Positions 1-8,277 of a stretch of 60,033 nt of DNA are shown here, piece after piece. A program made the position numbers and the translations under genes. This DNA is from Clostridia bacterium. Its GTDB lineage: Bacteria; Bacillota; Clostridia; Oscillospirales; CAG-272. Under the pieces are notes generated by a model, which searched no databases, was not told the origin of the DNA, and was given only the letters and a program-made list of their open reading frames with translations. Every line of letters begins with the position of its first letter. The stretch's first letter is position 1. Where the stretch lies: NCBI GenBank assembly GCA_017536635.1, contig JAFXHA010000079.1:1-60033 (forward strand). Direction: 5' to 3'.

Positions 1-11
1 AAGCCGTGCCA

Positions 12-135
12 CCTCCCTTTACACAAGGGAGGCTTGGTTTTAGTCCCGCTTGAGCGGGGTTTCGTAACAAATGCATGGCTGACAGGCCAATAAAAGACGC
101 ACTTGTGCGTAGCCTGTAGTATTAGGGCTATGCCC
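12..135. repeat. String of short hairpins (dispersed-repeat-like)
   Basis: Successive perfect or near-perfect stems occur at 12-19/25-32, 45-50/52-58, 97-102/105-110 (enclosed by 82-87/112-117) and 125-128/132-135, with no ORF. Short palindromes packed like this resemble the interspersed repeats of gut Clostridia. Similar small hairpins occur at 23873-23890. It may also be the 3' untranslated region of a gene left of the window. Confidence 0.45.
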
Positions 136-147
136 GAAACTTAAATA

Positions 148-172
148 CCCCCCGTTACACGGGGGGATTTTT
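148..172 (+). terminator. Rho-independent terminator
   Basis: A 7-bp G/C stem (148-154 with 160-166, loop TTACA) is followed by a T-rich tract. It probably ends a transcript entering from the left of the window. Confidence 0.6.
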
Positions 173-233
173 ATTACGTTTGTATCCACAAATGAAGTGC
201 TTGTTAGGAAAATTGATAAGGAATAGGTGAACT

Positions 234-264
234 AAAAAAGCTCTCTTATAAGAGAGCTTTTTTG
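234..264. terminator. Bidirectional terminator palindrome
   Basis: A perfect 30-bp palindrome at 234-263 has A-run/T-run flanks and a central CTCTCTTA/TAAGAGAG stem, so it can terminate on both strands. A second, 16-bp palindrome follows at 265-280. Together they insulate the downstream RNA unit. Confidence 0.65.
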
Positions 265-304
265 TACCTTCCGGAAGGTAATATATAAATCTTTTCTAAA
301 TATA

Positions 305-333
305 TTTACAAAACGTAAAAATTGTGATATAAT
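305..333 (+). promoter_or_regulatory. Extended -10 sigma-A promoter for the structured RNA
   Basis: TTTACA (305-310), a 17-bp spacer and TATAAT (328-333) preceded by TG at 325-326 make a near-consensus extended -10 promoter. Initiation is expected close to 340, exactly where the first RNA helix begins. Confidence 0.75.
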
Positions 334-339
334 AATAAT

Positions 340-514
340 GCCAAACAAACTAAATATACAGTCTATGGGTGTATTTCTCTTTTTGGGATACTTATACCCC
401 TTTTTGTCGATACTTTTATTGCGATGAATTTGATAAAATGCAAATTCCGTGCAGTAAAAGTATAGTAATATACCTAATCTGTATATAGTTTGTTTGGCGA
501 CGACTGGAATTTGC
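340..514 (+). ncRNA. Structured RNA with predicted pseudoknot (leader or sRNA)
   Basis: Several long-range pairings are visible. An outer stem pairs 340-361 with 479-498 (two-base bulge). Inside it, 367-373 pairs with 393-399 and 410-422 with 451-463 (12 of 13 Watson-Crick, one G-U). The apical loop segment 440-448 is perfectly complementary over nine bases to 506-514, outside the outer stem, forming a pseudoknot. The predicted start site falls on the first paired base and an intrinsic terminator follows at 521-551. This looks like either a discrete regulatory RNA or a riboswitch-like attenuator for the small ORF at 570. I do not recognise the family. Confidence 0.65.
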
Positions 515-520
515 GTTTTT

Positions 521-551
521 GTGCGCTGATTACGGTCGGCGCACTTTTTTT
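521..551 (+). terminator. Intrinsic terminator / attenuator after structured RNA
   Basis: The stem GTGCGC (521-526) with GCGCAC (539-544) is followed by a run of seven T (545-551). It lies 19 bases upstream of the small ORF start, so any expression of that ORF from the upstream promoter needs read-through. Confidence 0.65.
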
Positions 552-569
552 ATGCTGATGGGAGGATAT

Positions 570-773
570 ATGAGCAAGAATATTCCCGAAAAGATTATCG
601 ATATTACAGGCATAGAACTTACGCCCGGAGATCCCGTCGTTTGTCTTGGAAGCGGGAATCAAGGCTTTGAGTGTTGTTGTGACGAATGTGACTACTATTT
701 GCTTTGTTATCCTGAATTAAATTCAAAAAACGATGAAGAAAATATTGATGAAAATAAAGCTTATATTAGATGA
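570..773 (+). CDS. Small Cys-rich protein of unknown function (67 aa)
   Basis: Not a recognised family. The ATG at 570 has a GGAGG box at 561-565 with good spacing; upstream in-frame starts lie inside the terminator hairpin and are unlikely. The protein has one isolated Cys, then a cluster of three consecutive Cys followed by two more within about twelve residues, in a Tyr-rich context (CCCDECDYY), and an acidic Asn/Glu-rich tail. The Cys spacing suggests a metal or redox site but matches no zinc-ribbon or ferredoxin pattern I know. It is the only gene of a transcription unit made of a strong promoter, a structured RNA, a terminator and this ORF, and is followed by another terminator. The RNA may control it, or it may be an occasional read-through product. 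Confidence 0.55.
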   Translation: MSKNIPEKIIDITGIELTPGDPVVCLGSGNQGFECCCDECDYYLLCYPELNSKNDEENIDENKAYIR

Positions 774-780
774 TCGTGTA

Positions 781-822
781 AAAAGGACGAAGAATGATTA
801 AAATTCTTCGTCCTTTTTATTT
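781..822. terminator. Bidirectional terminator between convergent units
   Basis: Arms of 15 bp (781-795 with 803-817) with a 7-base loop have A-rich and T-rich flanks. It ends the small-ORF unit on the plus strand and the glycosidase operon on the minus strand. Confidence 0.7.
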
Positions 823-856
823 TTTTATTTTACGCAGTCCTACGCCAACGAGTCGC

Positions 857-2215
857 TTATTCTACGATCCACAGAGTGAAACCATATGCGTCCATTTTTT
901 GAGCGATCTCCACCTGCCCATTTACGACGGGGGCATCATAGGAATCGGTTTCGTGCAGATCGGTTATAGTGCGATCGATAAAACAATTGTTGTGCAGTGC
1001 GTCAACGGTGTACACTTTTACATTCACCGTCGATTTATTGATATCTGTAAGCGCAAATCGAACGTTTTCCGGTGTATCTGTACTATTGGTTACCAAAACT
1101 GCATATTTTTCGCCATCGGTAGTTACAACGCCCTTTCCCAAAAGATTTCCCTGTACTTCCAATTTGTAGTCCAGTAATTTGCTCAAAGCGATGTAAGCTT
1201 GTCCAAGGAAGGTGGGAAGATACCCCGTTGCGCGATTGAAATCAATATACTGTGTGCGATCCACCTGAATATCCGGATCGTGATAACTGCACCAGGGGTA
1301 TATAAATAAATCTGTGCGATCACACATAGTGATCATCATCTCTATGGATAATGCTGCATTTATTTGATTGTGTTTCGGATCCGGTGAGCAAAAATCCGTT
1401 GCACCGTATTCATTCCAATGAACGGGAAGATCGGGTAAATTCAACTCCGAAAGCATTTTTTTCAGCCAATCGTAGAACTTGGGCACGATGGTCATATCGG
1501 TGGTATATGCATGAGCACTGAAGAAATCCAGTCGCTTATCAGGATCGGGATCAAGTGCATAAAGGCGCAAAAACTCCTCATTTTCCTTGGGATTGGAGCC
1601 CGCAAAGCAAGGACCGCCCAATAGCAACGGTTTGTCGTACCGATGCTTTGCATTCAGACGATTGACGACCCTGTACAGACACTTGTGGATCTGGTAAAAC
1701 TCAAAAGGCCGCATCGCCCCGAATTGATAGAAATTGGGCTCGTTACACTCAATGTAACAAATATTAGGAACACGCTCTTTGTAGTATTCCAATACGTGCT
1801 CCAGCACCTTTTCATATGTTTCAATGGATAATTTTCCACATCGTACTTCTTGCTCATATCTACGGATCGACAGGCACACTTCATCGGCGTGTTCCGCGTG
1901 AGAACGCAGGTATTGCAGAAATGTCAGTCCGTAGGGTGAGAGTTTACTTTCATCTCTGTCGTAGACCGGCATAGACGTATCATCTGCATATCTGTCATAT
2001 CCGATCACATAGTCATAGGTGTATTCTCCGGTTCTGTAATCCCACACGTCGTTGAGGGTTACGAAGCAGCGCATAATGAGAGGACGACCTATCATTTTTT
2101 CTAAATGTGCCGGGAAATCCTCTCCCGGTGTAAATCTGAGCGTACTGTTTTGATATCGTCCCAGTCGTTTCCAAGGCGTGCGGGGAGATTCTTCTTGGGT
2201 TTTAAAAAAAATCAT
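857..2215 (-). CDS. GH39-like (clan GH-A) glycoside hydrolase
   Basis: A 452-residue protein without signal peptide, so probably cytoplasmic. It has the two glutamates of retaining clan GH-A enzymes: acid/base E159 in an Asn-Glu-Pro context (IECNEPN) and probable nucleophile E269 in HWNEYG, ahead of a short beta-rich C-terminal region. The layout is closest to GH39 (beta-xylosidase, alpha-L-iduronidase), but substrate cannot be read from the sequence. It is the second gene of a minus-strand pair with the GH127 arabinofuranosidase and has a clear AAAGGAG ribosome site just upstream. Neighbours suggest it trims oligosaccharides from arabinose-containing plant polymers or glycoproteins. Related families such as GH5 or GH30 are alternatives. 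Confidence 0.7.
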   Translation of the reverse strand: MIFFKTQEESPRTPWKRLGRYQNSTLRFTPGEDFPAHLEKMIGRPLIMRCFVTLNDVWDYRTGEYTYDYVIGYDRYADDTSMPVYDRDESKLSPYGLTFLQYLRSHAEHADEVCLSIRRYEQEVRCGKLSIETYEKVLEHVLEYYKERVPNICYIECNEPNFYQFGAMRPFEFYQIHKCLYRVVNRLNAKHRYDKPLLLGGPCFAGSNPKENEEFLRLYALDPDPDKRLDFFSAHAYTTDMTIVPKFYDWLKKMLSELNLPDLPVHWNEYGATDFCSPDPKHNQINAALSIEMMITMCDRTDLFIYPWCSYHDPDIQVDRTQYIDFNRATGYLPTFLGQAYIALSKLLDYKLEVQGNLLGKGVVTTDGEKYAVLVTNSTDTPENVRFALTDINKSTVNVKVYTVDALHNNCFIDRTITDLHETDSYDAPVVNGQVEIAQKMDAYGFTLWIVE

Positions 2216-2334
2216 TTTATCACTCCTTTATTGGAATTTATTGAAAAGAACTGTTTCAAAATCGCTTTTGATACGGCTCCCAATATTTATATTTGCTTTT
2301 GTAGGGGCGTTTTTGTCCGTTCCGTTTTTTTGCT

Positions 2335-4182
2335 TTACGCCTTTCTCACCCACACGAGCATATCGCAGGCGTCGCGGTTGGCAAAGCAACGGTAGGGAAT
2401 AAACCTCAGAGGGATCGACGTCCTTTCGGACTCTCCGATGAAGTAAAGCGCTCCGTCGGTTACGTCAAGATATCCGTTTGCGACGAGCGTGGGGATATCG
2501 GTCGAGGACTCGATAGATACGGGTGAATTTACGTCCACTGTCAGAGCGTTTAAGTCGCAGTCGTTGTCAAGTCGCTCCATACAGTAGACCGTAGGGCCGA
2601 GGCAAAGTGCTACTCTGCCGCAGTTGTCGCGCACCTTTGTATTGGTGTGAACGAAATACGGCTTCATCATAAGGTCGAGCGTTATCTCAAAATCACCGCC
2701 GACGGCAATTTCAATATATCCGTTACGCTCACCTATCACAGTCGCGCCATCAAGCTTGTATTCGAGGCACCACCACGGACGGCGGAGCAGGATAGACTTG
2801 TAGGAATTGCGCTTTCCCGATAGCTTTATTTTTGCATCGTACGGGTAATTTGTTTCTAACTTGAGCGAGATGCGCTCGTTCTCAAGCGAGATCGCGCCAT
2901 ACTGATTTATAACGAGCGAATCGCCGTGTTCTGAGAAGAAGAAATCGCCGATGCGCGCGAGTATTCTGTTGATGTTTGGAGGACAGCAGGAGCAGGAGAA
3001 TACCTCGAGTCGACGGTAACGCGGCAGACGTCGGCGCCTTGCGGGAACTATCGAGGAGTCCTTTCCGACCGAGGCGAGATGCACCTCAAGCGGATTTTCG
3101 TAGAAGAATGATCTGCCATCCATCGAAACCGACGAAAGCAGGTTGTTGTACATTACGCGCTCTATCGTGTCGGCATAACGCGAATCAAGGCGCTTCTTTT
3201 GGAGCGAAAGCGCGAAGAGCATAAGACCTATCGCCGCGCAGCTCTCGGAGTATGCCTCAAGATTCGGCAGATCAAAGGGAACTGTGAACGCCTCTCCCTC
3301 TCTTGCAGAGCCGATTCCGCCCGTGATGAACATTTTTTTGCTTGTTATATCCTCAAAAAGCGCGTCGCAGGCGTCGGAAAGCTCTTTGTCGTCCGTCTTT
3401 TGTGCGGCTTCTTCCATAGCAATATAAAGATACGCGGCTCTCACGGCGTGTCCGAGCGCCTCTTTTTGCTCTCTGACGGGAAGATGCGACTGACAGTAGC
3501 TCTTTTCGCGCGAGTCGTAGAGGGGGTCTGCATCTACGTCGGGACGGCGGTTGTCAAGGAAGAAGAGCGCCATATCAAGATATTTTTTATTGCCTGTGTA
3601 TTCGTAAAGCTTTATGAGAGCCAGCTCTATCTCCTCGTGACCGCAGGTTACGAATTTTGCGGTCTTTTCGGTGATAAACGCTCTTTCGATGCAGTCGACA
3701 TATCGAAGCATCATATCGAGCATATCGCGCTTTCCCGTCGCTTTGTCATAGGCAATAGCCGCCTCTATAAGATGTCCAGCGCAGTAAAGCTCGTGCTCGG
3801 AGCGCTTGGTGAAGATCGCATCAGGCTCCATTTGTATAAAATAGGAATTTATATAACCGCTCGGGAGCTGATGAGCGATCATATCCGAAACGAGTGAATC
3901 AATAATCTCCTGCTCCTGGGTAAATCCGCCCTCGCTTTGAATGAGATAGGCAACCGCCTCGATCCACTTTGCAACGTCGGAATCGTAAAAAACGTGTACA
4001 GGCTCGCCTTCTTTACGGGCAAAGCGCATAGCGTTAAATCGTCCTGTCTCTTCAAATCTGCGGTAAACGTTTCCGATGCTCACGTTCTTGTTCACGTCGT
4101 ATTTAGACTTCCAAAATCCGTTTTCAAGCGTGGTGCTTTCGAAAGAAATATTTTTAAGTTTTTGCATAATAACTGTTGTCAT
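2335..4182 (-). CDS. Beta-L-arabinofuranosidase, GH127 (DUF1680)
   Basis: A 615-residue protein of the GH127 family, typified by bifidobacterial HypBA1, which releases terminal beta-L-arabinofuranose. In that family a zinc ion is held by one Glu and three Cys, one Cys being the nucleophile. The equivalents here are E313 and C315 (in SESCAAIG) and the C399-C400 pair (in CSCCPPN), so the active site looks complete. There is an (alpha/alpha)6-type helical body, then a beta-rich C-terminus, and no signal peptide. The start is uncertain: an AAGG box abuts the ATG at 4182 and lies 15 bases before the next in-frame ATG at 4167. It is the first gene of the minus-strand operon, divergent from the AraC regulator. 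Confidence 0.85.
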   Translation of the reverse strand: MTTVIMQKLKNISFESTTLENGFWKSKYDVNKNVSIGNVYRRFEETGRFNAMRFARKEGEPVHVFYDSDVAKWIEAVAYLIQSEGGFTQEQEIIDSLVSDMIAHQLPSGYINSYFIQMEPDAIFTKRSEHELYCAGHLIEAAIAYDKATGKRDMLDMMLRYVDCIERAFITEKTAKFVTCGHEEIELALIKLYEYTGNKKYLDMALFFLDNRRPDVDADPLYDSREKSYCQSHLPVREQKEALGHAVRAAYLYIAMEEAAQKTDDKELSDACDALFEDITSKKMFITGGIGSAREGEAFTVPFDLPNLEAYSESCAAIGLMLFALSLQKKRLDSRYADTIERVMYNNLLSSVSMDGRSFFYENPLEVHLASVGKDSSIVPARRRRLPRYRRLEVFSCSCCPPNINRILARIGDFFFSEHGDSLVINQYGAISLENERISLKLETNYPYDAKIKLSGKRNSYKSILLRRPWWCLEYKLDGATVIGERNGYIEIAVGGDFEITLDLMMKPYFVHTNTKVRDNCGRVALCLGPTVYCMERLDNDCDLNALTVDVNSPVSIESSTDIPTLVANGYLDVTDGALYFIGESERTSIPLRFIPYRCFANRDACDMLVWVRKA

Positions 4183-4202
4183 CCTTTCTTTATTATGCTA
4201 TA

Positions 4203-4231
4203 ATTATAGCAACAACGAAAAAAGTTTACAA
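4203..4231 (-). promoter_or_regulatory. Promoter of the minus-strand glycosidase operon
   Basis: Read on the minus strand: TTGTAA (4231-4226), a 17-bp spacer, TATAAT (4208-4203). The -10 sits inside a 16-bp palindrome (4196-4211) that could be an operator shared with the divergent araC-type gene. Confidence 0.55.
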
Positions 4232-4250
4232 TGTTAAAAACAGAGAATAG

Positions 4251-5036
4251 GTGAAAAAATCCGACATGATCGAGCTTAACAACGGTATAAAGATAAAATT
4301 TTCAAACATGGGGCATTTTATCGGCGGCGAGAGATGGCGTCATCCCGAGATATCCGTGCCAACCTACGAAATAATATTCGTTACCGCGGGCGAGGTATAT
4401 ATCGAGGAGGAGGGCAGATTTTATCTGCTTACCGAGGGCGATATGCTTTGTCTGCGCCCCAATATCACGCATCGCGGATATAAGGAGACCGATAATACGC
4501 GCTTTTATTGGCTTCATTTCTGGGCTGATAATTATGACGAAATAGGAGTGTACCGACATAGAGCGGAGGATACTCATAATATCAAGCTGTTTTTCAGACA
4601 GCTTAATCACTTGGCGCACTCAAAGAGCAGCGATCAGCTTATCGAGTGCAAGCTCGCCGCGTTTTTGCTTGAGGCATCGGGAGAGCAGAGCCGAAAGAGC
4701 AAGCTTTTTTCGGACGTCTCGGAGCACGTGCGTATAAACATTGCCAAAGCACCCACGGTGCAATCGGTAGCCGAGACTTTCGGATATAATGCCGATCACC
4801 TCTCGCGCGTGTTCGTGAAAAATTGCGGCATACCGCTTAAGGCGTATATCGACAGAGAGCGCAACGCTTATATCAAGCATCTGTTGCTTTCGACCAATAT
4901 GACGGTCAGGGAAATAGCCGATGTTGCGTCATTTGACAGCGACAACGCGCTGATAAAATTTTTTAAGTACAATAACGCGACGACGCCCACCGAGTTCCGC
5001 AACATGTATCACGCGTCGCATACGAACAATAAATGA
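4251..5036 (+). CDS. AraC-family transcriptional regulator
   Basis: A 261-residue regulator with an N-terminal AraC-type cupin sugar-binding domain (about residues 10-110; typical stretches such as GDMLCLRP and FYWLHFW) and a C-terminal double helix-turn-helix (about 155-258; VREIADVASF followed by FKYNNATTPTEFR). The GTG at 4251 is the longest start; an ATG at 4266 is an alternative and neither has an ideal ribosome site. It is divergent from the GH127/GH39 pair and directly precedes two hydrolases, so it is probably the local sugar-responsive activator. The next ORF starts within its stop region. Confidence 0.8.
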   Translation: MKKSDMIELNNGIKIKFSNMGHFIGGERWRHPEISVPTYEIIFVTAGEVYIEEEGRFYLLTEGDMLCLRPNITHRGYKETDNTRFYWLHFWADNYDEIGVYRHRAEDTHNIKLFFRQLNHLAHSKSSDQLIECKLAAFLLEASGEQSRKSKLFSDVSEHVRINIAKAPTVQSVAETFGYNADHLSRVFVKNCGIPLKAYIDRERNAYIKHLLLSTNMTVREIADVASFDSDNALIKFFKYNNATTPTEFRNMYHASHTNNK

Positions 5037-5050
5037 GGGGAGACGTAACT

Positions 5051-5989
5051 ATGGATATTCAAAAAAGAACTGTTCCGTGTAATCATCTTGGAGAACCTAT
5101 GAACGTTTTCGGAGAAAGGAATCTTATATTCTTTAAGGTGAGATTCAATAATTTCCGCGACGTCAGCGGCTCTACTGCAAACGAGGTAACCGACAGAGAG
5201 GAATGGGATGAATGTGAATGCTGCCTTTGTCTGCCTGATAATTACAGCGACGAGGGTGAGCCTACACAGCTTATAATCTCCTGCCACGGAGCAGGCTCGA
5301 TCGTTGAGGAAGAGCGCAATATCGTCGGCGGAGTCAGCTACGTTATGGCTTGCGTTGACGCGGGATACGCCGCGCTCGACGTTTGCGGATCTGTGCCTGA
5401 CGGGCTCAGCTTGGGTTGCCCCGAGCATATATTCGCACTCTATAAGGCGTATAAGCACGCAGTAAGAAATTACAATCTTACCGAACGCGTTTTAGTTGCG
5501 GGAGCGTCTATGGGCGGGCATACCGCTATGAATTTCATACATACCTTTCCGTCGCTCGTTATCGCCGCGGGACTTATTTATCCCCGTCTTAATATAGACG
5601 GAGTCGACGTGGACGGGCACCATTGCATCGGCACTTGGGAAAAGACAACTCCGGGAGCTGACGGCAAGAGCACTCATGACCGCATAATCGAGATATACAG
5701 ATTCCCGACAAGTGATTGGTGTGAGGCAAATACGATAGGCTTTAATCCATATCACACTCGCTCGTTTATAGGCGTTGACGGCAAGAAAATAACCTTCGTT
5801 CCGTGCCCGATAAAGATCTGGCAGGGAACTGCCGACAAAACTGTCGATCCCGTTGGAACCGAGGAGTTTGCAAACTCGGTGCGCCGCGCAGGCTCTTATA
5901 TTGAGCTTCGCAAGATCGAGGGCATCGGACATAAGATAGTTCCCGTTATGCGCGAGGAGATACTTATTTGGTTTAATAGATTCATTTAA
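5051..5989 (+). CDS. Alpha/beta hydrolase, esterase-like (copy 1)
   Basis: A 312-residue alpha/beta hydrolase. The nucleophile elbow GASMGG places the catalytic Ser at 153. A CHGAG stretch near residue 79 probably forms the oxyanion hole, and the DKTVDP Asp and GIGHK His complete a triad. No signal peptide. The ATG at 5051 is chosen over an upstream ATG at 5033 because it follows a GGGGAG box and aligns with the paralogue at 6000. The position behind an AraC gene and opposite glycosidases suggests deacylation of decorated sugars, but peptidase or lipase activity cannot be excluded. Confidence 0.75.
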   Translation: MDIQKRTVPCNHLGEPMNVFGERNLIFFKVRFNNFRDVSGSTANEVTDREEWDECECCLCLPDNYSDEGEPTQLIISCHGAGSIVEEERNIVGGVSYVMACVDAGYAALDVCGSVPDGLSLGCPEHIFALYKAYKHAVRNYNLTERVLVAGASMGGHTAMNFIHTFPSLVIAAGLIYPRLNIDGVDVDGHHCIGTWEKTTPGADGKSTHDRIIEIYRFPTSDWCEANTIGFNPYHTRSFIGVDGKKITFVPCPIKIWQGTADKTVDPVGTEEFANSVRRAGSYIELRKIEGIGHKIVPVMREEILIWFNRFI

Positions 5990-5999
5990 GGAGGCAGCT

Positions 6000-6920
6000 A
6001 TGGATATCAGAAAAAGAGTAGTTCCCAACAATCATCTCGGAGATCCGATAACAAGCGTTGGAGAGCGTGAGTTTATATTCTTTAAGGTAAAGTTCAACAA
6101 TTTCCGCGACGTCAGCGGCTCGACGGCGAACGAGGTTACAGATCGTGAGGAGTGGAACGAGTGCGAATGCTGTCTTTGCCTGCCTGAAAATTACAGCGAG
6201 GACGGCGAGCCGACACAGCTTGCCATCTACTGTCACGGTGCGGGTGGACGCGTCTGCGAGGAGACAAATATGATAGGCGGAGTTACGCAGATACTCCCTT
6301 GCGTTGACGCAGGCTACGCCGCGCTCGACGTGAACGGATCAAAGACCCACGGAATAACTATGGGCTGCCTTGAGCATTTGATGGCACTTTATAAGGCGTA
6401 TAAGCACGTCGTAAAGAATTATAACGTTACCGATCGAATAGTTCTTTCGGGAGAATCTATGGGTGGACAGGTTGCGGTCAATTTTGCAAATATGTTCCCG
6501 AGCATAGTTCTGACACTTGGATTGTTTTATCCCCGACTCAACATTGAGGGAGTTGAAGTTGACGGACATTACTGCCTTGGTACGTGGGATAAGTTCGCCA
6601 GCACCCGCGAGAAAATAGTCGAGAATTTCCGTTTTCCAACAAACGATTGGTGTGAGCAGAATCTTATTGGATTTCATTCTTACAAGATACGCTCTTTTAT
6701 AAATAATGAAGGAGAGCGTGTCGTTATCCCACCCTGTCCGATAAAGGTCTGGCAGGGAACAGAGGATAAGACCGTCGATCCCGTAATGGTCGAGGAATTT
6801 GTCAATTCTATTCGCCGTTCGGGCTCATACGTTGAGTTCCATAAGCTTGAGGGCGTAGCGCACAGAGCCAACGATGCTATGAGGCAGGAGCTGCTGATGT
6901 GGTTTAACAGATTTATATAA
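6000..6920 (+). CDS. Alpha/beta hydrolase, esterase-like (copy 2)
   Basis: A 306-residue tandem paralogue of the preceding gene, starting 11 bases after its stop behind an AGGAGG box. Catalytic residues are S153 (GESMGG), D260 (KTVDP) and H288 (GVAHR). The two copies match almost end to end, with the main length difference around residues 196-205, so this is a local duplication. Divergence around the active site (GASMGG to GESMGG, CHGAGS to CHGAGG) suggests somewhat different substrates. The products probably act in the cytoplasm on the same imported glycans as the neighbouring glycosidases. Confidence 0.75.
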   Translation: MDIRKRVVPNNHLGDPITSVGEREFIFFKVKFNNFRDVSGSTANEVTDREEWNECECCLCLPENYSEDGEPTQLAIYCHGAGGRVCEETNMIGGVTQILPCVDAGYAALDVNGSKTHGITMGCLEHLMALYKAYKHVVKNYNVTDRIVLSGESMGGQVAVNFANMFPSIVLTLGLFYPRLNIEGVEVDGHYCLGTWDKFASTREKIVENFRFPTNDWCEQNLIGFHSYKIRSFINNEGERVVIPPCPIKVWQGTEDKTVDPVMVEEFVNSIRRSGSYVEFHKLEGVAHRANDAMRQELLMWFNRFI

Positions 6921-6937
6921 TAATTCTGAGGTGTGTT

Positions 6938-8086
6938 ATGGATCATAAAATTTTGTTTGAGGAAATAGACAGACTTTATCCCGAATATCTTCGCGTATGG
7001 GAGGACGTTTGCAATATCGAAAGCCCCACGTATTTCAAGGAGGGCGTAGATAGAGTAGGACAGTATTTTATAGATATGGCAAGGGCGCGTGGCTGGAAGA
7101 TCGACGTGCTCGAGCAAAAGGCGGCGGGAAACGCTATAACGATAACCCTTAATCCCGATTCAAAAAATGCTCCGGTGGCGCTTTCGGGACATATCGATAC
7201 CGTTCACCCGATAGGACTTTTTTCAACACCTGCCGTAAGCTCTGACGGGGAGAAAATATACGGTCCCGGCGTTACCGACTGCAAGGGCGGAGTGGTCGCA
7301 TCCTTTCTCGCTATGGACGCACTTGACCGATGCGGATTCAGGGATCGCCCCGTGATCCTTATAATACAGTCGGACGAGGAGACGAGCAGTATCACAAGCG
7401 GACACGAAACGATACGGTATATGTGCGATCAGGCAAAGGATGCCGCGGCGTTTCTTAATACCGAGGGATCTACGCGCGGAAGTGTTATCGTTGCAAGAAA
7501 GGGAATAATAAGATTTGAGCTGACCGTCCACGGCATATCAGGACATTCGTCAAGATGCTATGCGGCATCCAATGCCGTAGCCGAGGCGGCGTATAAGATA
7601 ATCGAGCTTGAGAAGCTGAAGGATATGAACGGCCTTACCTGCAACTGCGGCGTTATACACGGCGGAAGCGTGGCAAATACCGTTGCCGATACCTGCACCT
7701 TTACCGCAGATATACGCTTTGCAACGTCAAAGGAGCTCGAATGGGTAAAGAATAAGGTCAGAGAGGTAGCGGAGCATAGCACTCTGAAGGGCTGTACCTG
7801 CAGCGTGCGCCAGGTTAGTATGCGTCCCGCTATGGAGCGGACCGATGCAAACGTTCACCTCGCCGACAGAATAAACGAGATAAACGAGACGGTCGGACTT
7901 CCCGTGCTTGAGGCAAGATTCGGCTTTGGCGGCTCGGACGCGGCTTATACCTCGCAGGCGGGAATCCCCAGCGTTGACAGCATCGGCGTCGAGGGCGATT
8001 TCATTCATTCGCCAAGAGAATACGCGATCAAATCCTCGCTCGCATATTCCGCAAAGCAGCAGGCGGCAGTTGCTATGTTTATATGA
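6938..8086 (+). CDS. M20-family metallopeptidase (ArgE/DapE/CPG2 type)
   Basis: A 382-residue zinc-dependent hydrolase of peptidase family M20. Metal-site motifs are present in order: H85-x-D87 (SGHIDTVHP), D114 in the GVTDCKGG loop, the catalytic and ligand pair E147-E148 (DEE), a further acidic residue in NTEGS, and a C-terminal His in DFIHSPREY. A dimerisation domain (about residues 190-295, starting near the HGISGHSS motif) is inserted as usual. No signal peptide. Substrates in the family include N-acyl amino acids, dipeptides and succinyl-diaminopimelate; this sequence does not distinguish them. It is last in the run starting with the AraC gene and may process an amino-acid conjugate taken up with the glycan. 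Confidence 0.75.
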   Translation: MDHKILFEEIDRLYPEYLRVWEDVCNIESPTYFKEGVDRVGQYFIDMARARGWKIDVLEQKAAGNAITITLNPDSKNAPVALSGHIDTVHPIGLFSTPAVSSDGEKIYGPGVTDCKGGVVASFLAMDALDRCGFRDRPVILIIQSDEETSSITSGHETIRYMCDQAKDAAAFLNTEGSTRGSVIVARKGIIRFELTVHGISGHSSRCYAASNAVAEAAYKIIELEKLKDMNGLTCNCGVIHGGSVANTVADTCTFTADIRFATSKELEWVKNKVREVAEHSTLKGCTCSVRQVSMRPAMERTDANVHLADRINEINETVGLPVLEARFGFGGSDAAYTSQAGIPSVDSIGVEGDFIHSPREYAIKSSLAYSAKQQAAVAMFI

Positions 8087-8132
8087 TCCGGACTCGGCAG
8101 AGTGAGCGTATGCTTGCTCTGCCGAAAAATTG

Positions 8133-8161
8133 TTGACATTGCGTTCCATATATGCTATAAT
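8133..8161 (+). promoter_or_regulatory. Consensus sigma-A promoter for candidate sRNA
   Basis: TTGACA (8133-8138), exactly 17 bp, then TATAAT (8156-8161) is a perfect consensus promoter with no credible ORF behind it. A hairpin at 8095-8124, without a T tract, precedes it. Confidence 0.8.
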
Positions 8162-8167
8162 AAAAAT

Positions 8168-8252
8168 ACAGATAAAAATATCCCGACAATATCTGTCGAG
8201 AAAAATAAACGATCGCACAGAGTTGTCGTAAGGGATACTCTGTGCGTTTTTG
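8168..8252 (+). ncRNA. Candidate small RNA with intrinsic terminator
   Basis: Starting about seven bases after the perfect -10, the transcript would contain a small stem (8184-8188/8194-8198) and end in a 10-bp terminator stem (8214-8223/8237-8246) plus a T run (8247-8251). The terminator loop carries TTGTC and GGGAT (8223-8236), complementary to the adjoining ATCCC and GACAA at 8180-8189. A loop-to-5' pairing would therefore compete with the small stem. No ORF of credible quality lies inside. The family is not recognised. Confidence 0.55.
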
Positions 8253-8277
8253 AGTTTTATATAACTTCCCGTCCTGT

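Noticed and set aside
794..1177. 127-codon plus-strand frame
   Set aside because: It begins inside the bidirectional terminator and is antisense to the GH39-like gene.
3199..3897. 232-codon plus-strand frame opposite the GH127 gene
   Set aside because: Antisense shadow; the minus-strand protein has complete GH127 catalytic residues.
8095..8124. Hairpin after the M20 peptidase considered as a terminator
   Set aside because: The stem is followed by A residues, not T, on the plus strand, and there is no upstream minus-strand gene to terminate.
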